Of a DNA stretch of 64,000 bases, positions 60,466-64,000 are shown piece by piece. The notes beneath the pieces were generated by a model. It did not search any database and had not been told where the DNA came from. It saw nothing but the letters and a program-made list of their open reading frames with translations. The stretch comes from DATFJT01 sp965230755. GTDB lineage: Bacteria > Bacteroidota > Bacteroidia > Chitinophagales > Saprospiraceae. How positions within the stretch are numbered: position 1 is the stretch's first letter; each line of letters opens with the position of its first letter. The DNA is taken from positions 248,001-312,000 of the forward strand of contig CBDDLT010000005.1 of assembly GCA_965230755.1 (NCBI GenBank). Reading direction: 5' to 3'. The position numbers were made by a program, and so were the translations under genes.

Positions 60466-60540
60466 GACACACAACATTGTATATGACGGTCATGCCCAGC
60501 AAAAGCTGGTCACACCGCATATACGATACCGTAAATATAA
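60466..60540 (+). repeat. attC-like site 13, 3' end decayed
   Basis: GACACACAAC (60466) opens the site, GTATATG/CATATAC forms the outer stem and CCAGC-AAAA-GCTGG the tip, as in site 3. The closing GTT has decayed to GTAAATATAA (60531-60540). It ends the array, 13 bases before the stop of the convergent DUF5723 gene. Confidence 0.78.
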
Positions 60541-60552
60541 CAGAACTCTATT

Positions 60553-62004
60553 CTAAAACCGATAACACCTAACCTGCCCTCGCTTGGCTTTTTTACCACT
60601 GTGATACGGACGTACCTTTTTACCCAAATTCAAATCAAAAGGATTGACTTTAAAAGCCACATAGAGATCTGTACCTGTGAAGTCTTGTCTGCTGATCCAA
60701 CTTCTTATATTGTCACTGCCTAAAGTAATAAACCCAAGCCGCACCGCTGTACCTAAATGTAAGTCTCTCCAATTGTATACAGAAATGGGAAACGAAAGTC
60801 CATACCAACGATGTTCCAACCGTGGGCTAACCGCCAAAAGATTATCGCGTTCTAAAGCGGGTCCGGGTAATGGAATGCGTTGAACAAGGATAGCATTTAG
60901 AAATACAGCAGAGCTGATTTTATAGTCCGCTTGCAAACTCAATGCAACAGGAAGCCAAATGTCAAATTCGTCCGATTGCAAAGATTGCGAGGAATTCCCC
61001 AATAGTAGCTCGCTCAATAAATCTGTTGCTTCCTGATAATCTTCTACCGAGGAAAAATCATCCGGATCAAGTTTGGTATCCGTATTAAAGTTTATTCGAT
61101 GGCTTTCAGCATGGCGAGCAAAAGAGATTCTACCTAAGTCTATAAGGGATGCACCAAGTTTTAAATCATAATCACCTTCGTAAGAATCATTAACCCAAGT
61201 AAAGCCCAAATCGAAGCCCAAGCCCCATCCGTTTCTCCGTGGATCGAATCGTTCTGCCTCTATAGAGCTATTGGTAAATCCATAATTTGCATTGAGGTGG
61301 CTAAAGCCAAGTGAATCTCCTGAAAGTTGGGTGAGCTGGAAGGCTTCTTTTTGGTGAATGTAAAAGGCTTCATATCCATGCAGTAAGCGGGCATTAATGC
61401 CAAAGCCCCAGTCGCCATTCGGGCCATAGTATTGCTTAGCAAAGTTTGCCCCATATTCCATCCAAGACATACCTGCGACTTTAAATTTTGGAATGCTTAT
61501 CTCATCTCCAACCAGGGCATTTTCATAACTGTAATATCCTAAACTGCTAGGGATACGCTGAGAAGAAACCATAGCTCTTGCTCGAGTAAACAAGCCATAG
61601 GAAATTCCATTTTCATTGTGCACAATGAATGACGGTCCCAAGACGGAAACGTCAAGAGATAGAAAATAGGGGCGATTATTATTTCGAAAATCTGCTAGAA
61701 GTTCATCATCATTGGCTTGAGATTTACTATCTAGCTCGGGTAAAAATACCAGCTTGTTATTTTTCTCAATAAGTTCCGGAAGGTGGGTCGAATAAACAAA
61801 AGCGTAATTGTTATCGAAAAAAGCCCCAGCCTCTACCAAGTTGACATCCCATCTCAAGGGACTGGTTAAATTATTAGCTGGATTGATGACAATACTATTG
61901 ACTCCGGAATGTTTTTCATATCTCAGTCCCAACTGCTCTTGAGCATTCAACAAAATAGGAAGTATGACAAGCAGCCATAAGATGGTATGTTTTGTGCGTT
62001 TCAT
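60553..62004 (-). CDS. DUF5723 family outer membrane protein
   Basis: 483 aa with a signal peptide (MKRTKHTILWLLVILPILLNAQ). A beta-barrel type body follows: LGLRYEKHSGVNSIVINPANNLTSPLRWDVNLVEAGAFFDNNYAF, repeated aromatic strands (WGFGINARLLHGYEAF, WGLGFDLGFTWV), and an end NPFDLNLGKKVRP with a basic tail. This matches DUF5723, a family of presumed outer-membrane barrels in Bacteroidota. Its transport or structural role is unknown. It is convergent with the array, and attC13 ends almost at its stop. Confidence 0.85.
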   Translation of the reverse strand: MKRTKHTILWLLVILPILLNAQEQLGLRYEKHSGVNSIVINPANNLTSPLRWDVNLVEAGAFFDNNYAFVYSTHLPELIEKNNKLVFLPELDSKSQANDDELLADFRNNNRPYFLSLDVSVLGPSFIVHNENGISYGLFTRARAMVSSQRIPSSLGYYSYENALVGDEISIPKFKVAGMSWMEYGANFAKQYYGPNGDWGFGINARLLHGYEAFYIHQKEAFQLTQLSGDSLGFSHLNANYGFTNSSIEAERFDPRRNGWGLGFDLGFTWVNDSYEGDYDLKLGASLIDLGRISFARHAESHRINFNTDTKLDPDDFSSVEDYQEATDLLSELLLGNSSQSLQSDEFDIWLPVALSLQADYKISSAVFLNAILVQRIPLPGPALERDNLLAVSPRLEHRWYGLSFPISVYNWRDLHLGTAVRLGFITLGSDNIRSWISRQDFTGTDLYVAFKVNPFDLNLGKKVRPYHSGKKAKRGQVRCYRF

Positions 62005-62498
62005 TTTTACTTTTAAATAAAACGTTTCTCAGTATCGAAAAATTGCCAGACGTATTTGAGGAGAATCAACACGGAAACCAATAGATATCAAGTATTTTGA
62101 TATAGAAAAATTAAGTATTTATAACTGGATTAATGAAATATTTGAAAAAATTGCATATTTCTTTAGACTACATTCGACAATGACCCCGCGTAAAATCTGA
62201 ATGAACACATGGCGATAATTTATCATCTGTAATACATTTGTGTTCAGCTCAATAAATTTAATAAATAGATCTATATAGATTTTTTATCCATGTAAATTGC
62301 CCAAAAAGGTTGAGTTTCCTTGGCCCATAAATCATCATATTATTCCTTTCTCGCAAGTATTTTGGCATAGTTTATGCTTTATAAAAAATGTCCATACGTC
62401 CTTTCGGGATGATGTGGGTGAAACCAGATGACTAGCTATAGATGCTTTTATTAAAGCGTTGATTGTAAACATTATTGATTAATACGACACCAACTATT
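62005..62498. other. 494-bp divergent intergenic region
   Basis: This gap lies between the divergently transcribed DUF5723 gene and the secreted protein gene at 62499. It is AT-rich. A candidate sigma-54 promoter lies at 62362-62378 (listed separately). CGTCCTTTCGGGATGATGTG around 62397-62416 is locally GC-richer and may form weak structure. No small gene or RNA was recognised. Confidence 0.4.
62362..62378 (+). promoter_or_regulatory. candidate sigma-54 (-24/-12) promoter
   Basis: TTGGCATAGTTTATGCT has GG and GC exactly ten bases apart, as in the TGGCAC-N5-TTGC consensus, with three differences (T for C, A for G, A for the first T of TTGC). The gene at 62499 would have a leader of about 110 bases. 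No RpoN or activator is encoded in the window. Confidence 0.4.
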
Positions 62499-63206
62499 AT
62501 GAAAAAGTTAGCATTTACATTATTCCTAGGATGTGTTCTAATATTGAACACTGCAGAAGCATTAAATCCAGAGAAAAACAATCCAAAAAACTCATTAGAC
62601 AGCGCGTTGCAGACTTTGAAGTATATCTATCCTGAGCTTATTTTACCTACCGTAGAGGAAGAATTTGCTACCATGGAACTATCTAATTTCAATGTGCAAA
62701 ATATCGACAATCAATTCGTTCTACTGGACTGGAGTACTGCACTGAAGGGTTATCAGCCCGATATGTATCTCATCGAAAGATGGACTGAGCAAAATGGTTG
62801 GGTAGTTATTGAGCGAATAAAAGGAGAGCTAAATCAAGATGATATGGTGTCTTTCTCATACTTGGACCGAAATCCAAGCAAAGGGAATTCATTTTATCGA
62901 CTGATCAACGCAGACCCTTCTGGTAAAACTTATACGACGGATGTCAAGACAGTGATGATGTACGATGAGACCAAATACAAGTTCAAGCAAGATAAGCTTA
63001 AACACTATTTTACCTTGGTCAACTTAACCAATGTAGAGGAACTAGATAAAATTCAGATTTTCACTATTTCCGGTGTTGATGTAAGTGAGAAGGTATTTAT
63101 TGAAAGACCAAAAAACAACACAGCAGTGGTAAGAATGGAGAGATTAGAAACGGGCATGTACCATATTAAATCAGGAGAATTTGCCACTCAGATATTTAAG
63201 TTGTAA
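62499..63206 (+). CDS. secreted hypothetical protein with T9SS-like C-terminus
   Basis: The Met at 62499 starts a signal peptide (MKKLAFTLFLGCVLILNTAEA), giving 235 aa. The middle has a fibronectin-like block seen in T9SS cargo (FVLLDWSTALKGYQPDMYLIERWTEQNGWVVIERI, SFSYLDRNPSKGNSFYRLINADPSG). The last ~75 residues (HYFTLVNLTNVEELDKIQIFTISGVDV ... TGMYHIKSGEF) resemble a divergent sorting domain, although the usual PNP motif is missing. No function can be assigned. A terminator follows after 30 bases. Confidence 0.78.
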   Translation: MKKLAFTLFLGCVLILNTAEALNPEKNNPKNSLDSALQTLKYIYPELILPTVEEEFATMELSNFNVQNIDNQFVLLDWSTALKGYQPDMYLIERWTEQNGWVVIERIKGELNQDDMVSFSYLDRNPSKGNSFYRLINADPSGKTYTTDVKTVMMYDETKYKFKQDKLKHYFTLVNLTNVEELDKIQIFTISGVDVSEKVFIERPKNNTAVVRMERLETGMYHIKSGEFATQIFKL

Positions 63207-63235
63207 TAAATAAAATCGGACAACTGTAGAAAAAG

Positions 63236-63269
63236 GAATGATCTAAGTTAAGGGGTAGATCATTCTTTT
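63236..63269. terminator. terminator between two convergent genes
   Basis: GAATGATCTA (63236-63245) and TAGATCATTC (63256-63265) form a perfect 10-bp stem with a 10-nt loop. TTTTG follows on the plus strand and an A-rich run precedes on the left, so it can also act in the other direction. The right arm overlaps the last codons of meaB. Confidence 0.75.
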
Positions 63270-64000
63270 GTTTTTACCCAATCCTCTACAATAAGATCAG
63301 CGGCCAATCCCGGCGCTATCTTTTCTTCTAGAATCATTTTTTCGACTTCTTCGATTTTACTATTGATTTCTCTGCGTTGGTATAAGCTTTGAATCACGAG
63401 AGATTTTAAAGCCTCCCGAAACCAAATAAGGGCCTGTTTTTTTCGGTTTTCAGACCAGTAACCCGATTCCTCGATCCATCTAAAATATTGTTCCATCCCG
63501 ACAAATGCCTCTTCAATGCCGATTTCTTCCAGTGAAGAAACTGTATAAACCTTGGTCGACCACTGACTATCTTTTTCTCCAAAAAGTCTCATGGCATTTT
63601 GATAAGCAAGCTTAGTTTTAGAAGCCATTTCAACCCCGCTTCCATCTGACTTGTTCACTATGGCCATATCTGCCATCTCCACAATTCCTCTTTTTATACC
63701 CTGAAGGCTATCGCCCGCCCCTGGCAACAACAACAATAGAAAAAGGTCTGTCATTTTATGAACAGCGTACTCCGATTGCCCCACTCCTACCGTTTCTACA
63801 ATAATCCAATCAAAGCCCATGGCTTCGCATATCGCGATAGATTCTCTTGTTGCACCTGCCACTCCACCAAGCATATTGGATGAAGGTGAAGGTCGAATGT
63901 AAGCCTGATCCAAAGCACTTAATTCTTCCATTCTTGTCTTATCACCGAGAATGCTTCCTCCGCTAATAGAACTACTTGGATCAATACTAAGCACGGCTAC
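63260..64000 (-). CDS. meaB: methylmalonyl-CoA mutase-associated GTPase MeaB, 5' part outside the window
   Basis: The C-terminal ~247 residues of the MeaB/ArgK GTPase, which guards adenosylcobalamin-dependent methylmalonyl-CoA mutase. The frame stays open to the edge (VAVLSIDPSSSISGG). Visible motifs are LGDKTRMEELS, the DWIIVETVGVGQSE switch region, LLLLPGAGDSLQGIKRGIVEMADM, and the NKSDG guanine-specificity motif (NKxD). The C-terminal dimerisation helices follow (IEEVEKMILEEKIAPGLAADLI). The Walker A motif lies outside the window. Identification is secure. Confidence 0.95.
   Translation of the reverse strand, partial: VAVLSIDPSSSISGGSILGDKTRMEELSALDQAYIRPSPSSNMLGGVAGATRESIAICEAMGFDWIIVETVGVGQSEYAVHKMTDLFLLLLLPGAGDSLQGIKRGIVEMADMAIVNKSDGSGVEMASKTKLAYQNAMRLFGEKDSQWSTKVYTVSSLEEIGIEEAFVGMEQYFRWIEESGYWSENRKKQALIWFREALKSLVIQSLYQRREINSKIEEVEKMILEEKIAPGLAADLIVEDWVKTKE

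Larger units (their letters stand above)
45477..60537 (+). mobile_element. integron-like gene cassette array
   Basis: The unit consists of a tyrosine recombinase, an attI-like palindromic site, at least eleven tandem cassettes with attC-like stem-loop sites (46355-58359), a region with no recognisable 3' site (58360-59592), then a second attI with a recombinase remnant and one more cassette (59752-60531). All genes point the same way. Cassette limits, taken between G and TT of each GTT: 46355-47441, 47442-48159, 48160-50058, 50059-51112, 51113-52221, 52222-52914, 52915-53736, 53737-54544, 54545-55055, 55056-57552, 57553-58359, and 59752-60531. The decisive evidence is that TTRN6 at each cassette start is complementary to N6YAA opening that cassette's own attC. 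Confidence 0.85.

Noticed and set aside
47378..60540. Regularly repeated palindromic sequences that could suggest CRISPR or REP elements
   Set aside because: The intervals are gene-sized and variable, the sites differ strongly from each other, and each site's first nine bases are specific to its own cassette. CRISPR repeats would be identical with short spacers; REP elements would not match the start of the preceding gene.

Overview
The window reads as chromosome of a member of the Bacteroidota, most likely of the Saprospiria/Flavobacteriia type. Signs of this are several secreted proteins with type IX secretion (T9SS) C-terminal sorting domains, a PKD-repeat giant ending in a gliding-motility-associated domain, a PorP/SprF plus PorE-like pair, DUF5723 and DUF2279 proteins, and -7 promoter elements of the TAnnTTTG type. 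No rRNA, tRNA, CRISPR array or transposase was seen.

Layout. 1-16.6 kb is mostly minus-strand housekeeping and envelope genes: pfkA, a coiled-coil protein, tdk (plus strand), a flotillin/NfeD pair, a PcrA/UvrD helicase with an AhpD-like protein, a penicillin-acylase family hydrolase, T9SS cargo proteins, a YjdI-type ferredoxin and a pirin. 16.7-23.3 kb holds pdxH and a complete RND efflux operon (outer membrane factor, adaptor, pump). 23.4-31.7 kb holds a cytochrome c lipoprotein, anmK, an epimerase, a DUF2279 protein, a prohibitin-like protein, aconitase and mscL. 31.8-41.5 kb is a surface/secretion block: the 1.47-kaa PKD protein, an M43 metalloprotease, PorP/SprF, a PorE-like OmpA protein and a lipoprotein. 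gyrB and a gamma-glutamyltransferase (ggt) follow.

45.4-60.5 kb is the notable part: an integron-like gene-cassette array. A 276-aa tyrosine recombinase is followed, on the same strand, by a 24-bp perfect palindrome and a GTT crossover point (attI-like). Twelve recognisable cassette joints follow. At every joint the first nine bases of a cassette (TTRN6) are the reverse complement, exactly or nearly, of nine bases (N6YAA) at the start of that same cassette's own 3' stem-loop site. This is the signature left by integron cassettes with attC sites. The recombinase lacks the extra segment typical of IntI and points towards the array, which is the reverse of the classical arrangement. The cassettes carry a DUF1152 protein, a PH-like membrane protein, an AAA ATPase-methyltransferase fusion, a HEPN protein, a small unknown protein with an alpha/beta hydrolase, two SRPBCC proteins, an RNA-ligase-like protein, a secreted protein, an ankyrin protein, a three-gene hydrolase/SRPBCC/AraC unit and a HigBA toxin-antitoxin pair. 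A second attI-like site lies near the distal end, preceded by a deleted copy of the recombinase 3' end. It is followed by one more cassette, which encodes a degenerate metallo-beta-lactamase-fold lipoprotein. The platform has therefore been duplicated.

After the array come a DUF5723 outer-membrane protein (minus), a secreted T9SS-like protein with a candidate sigma-54 promoter, and the 3' part of meaB running off the window.
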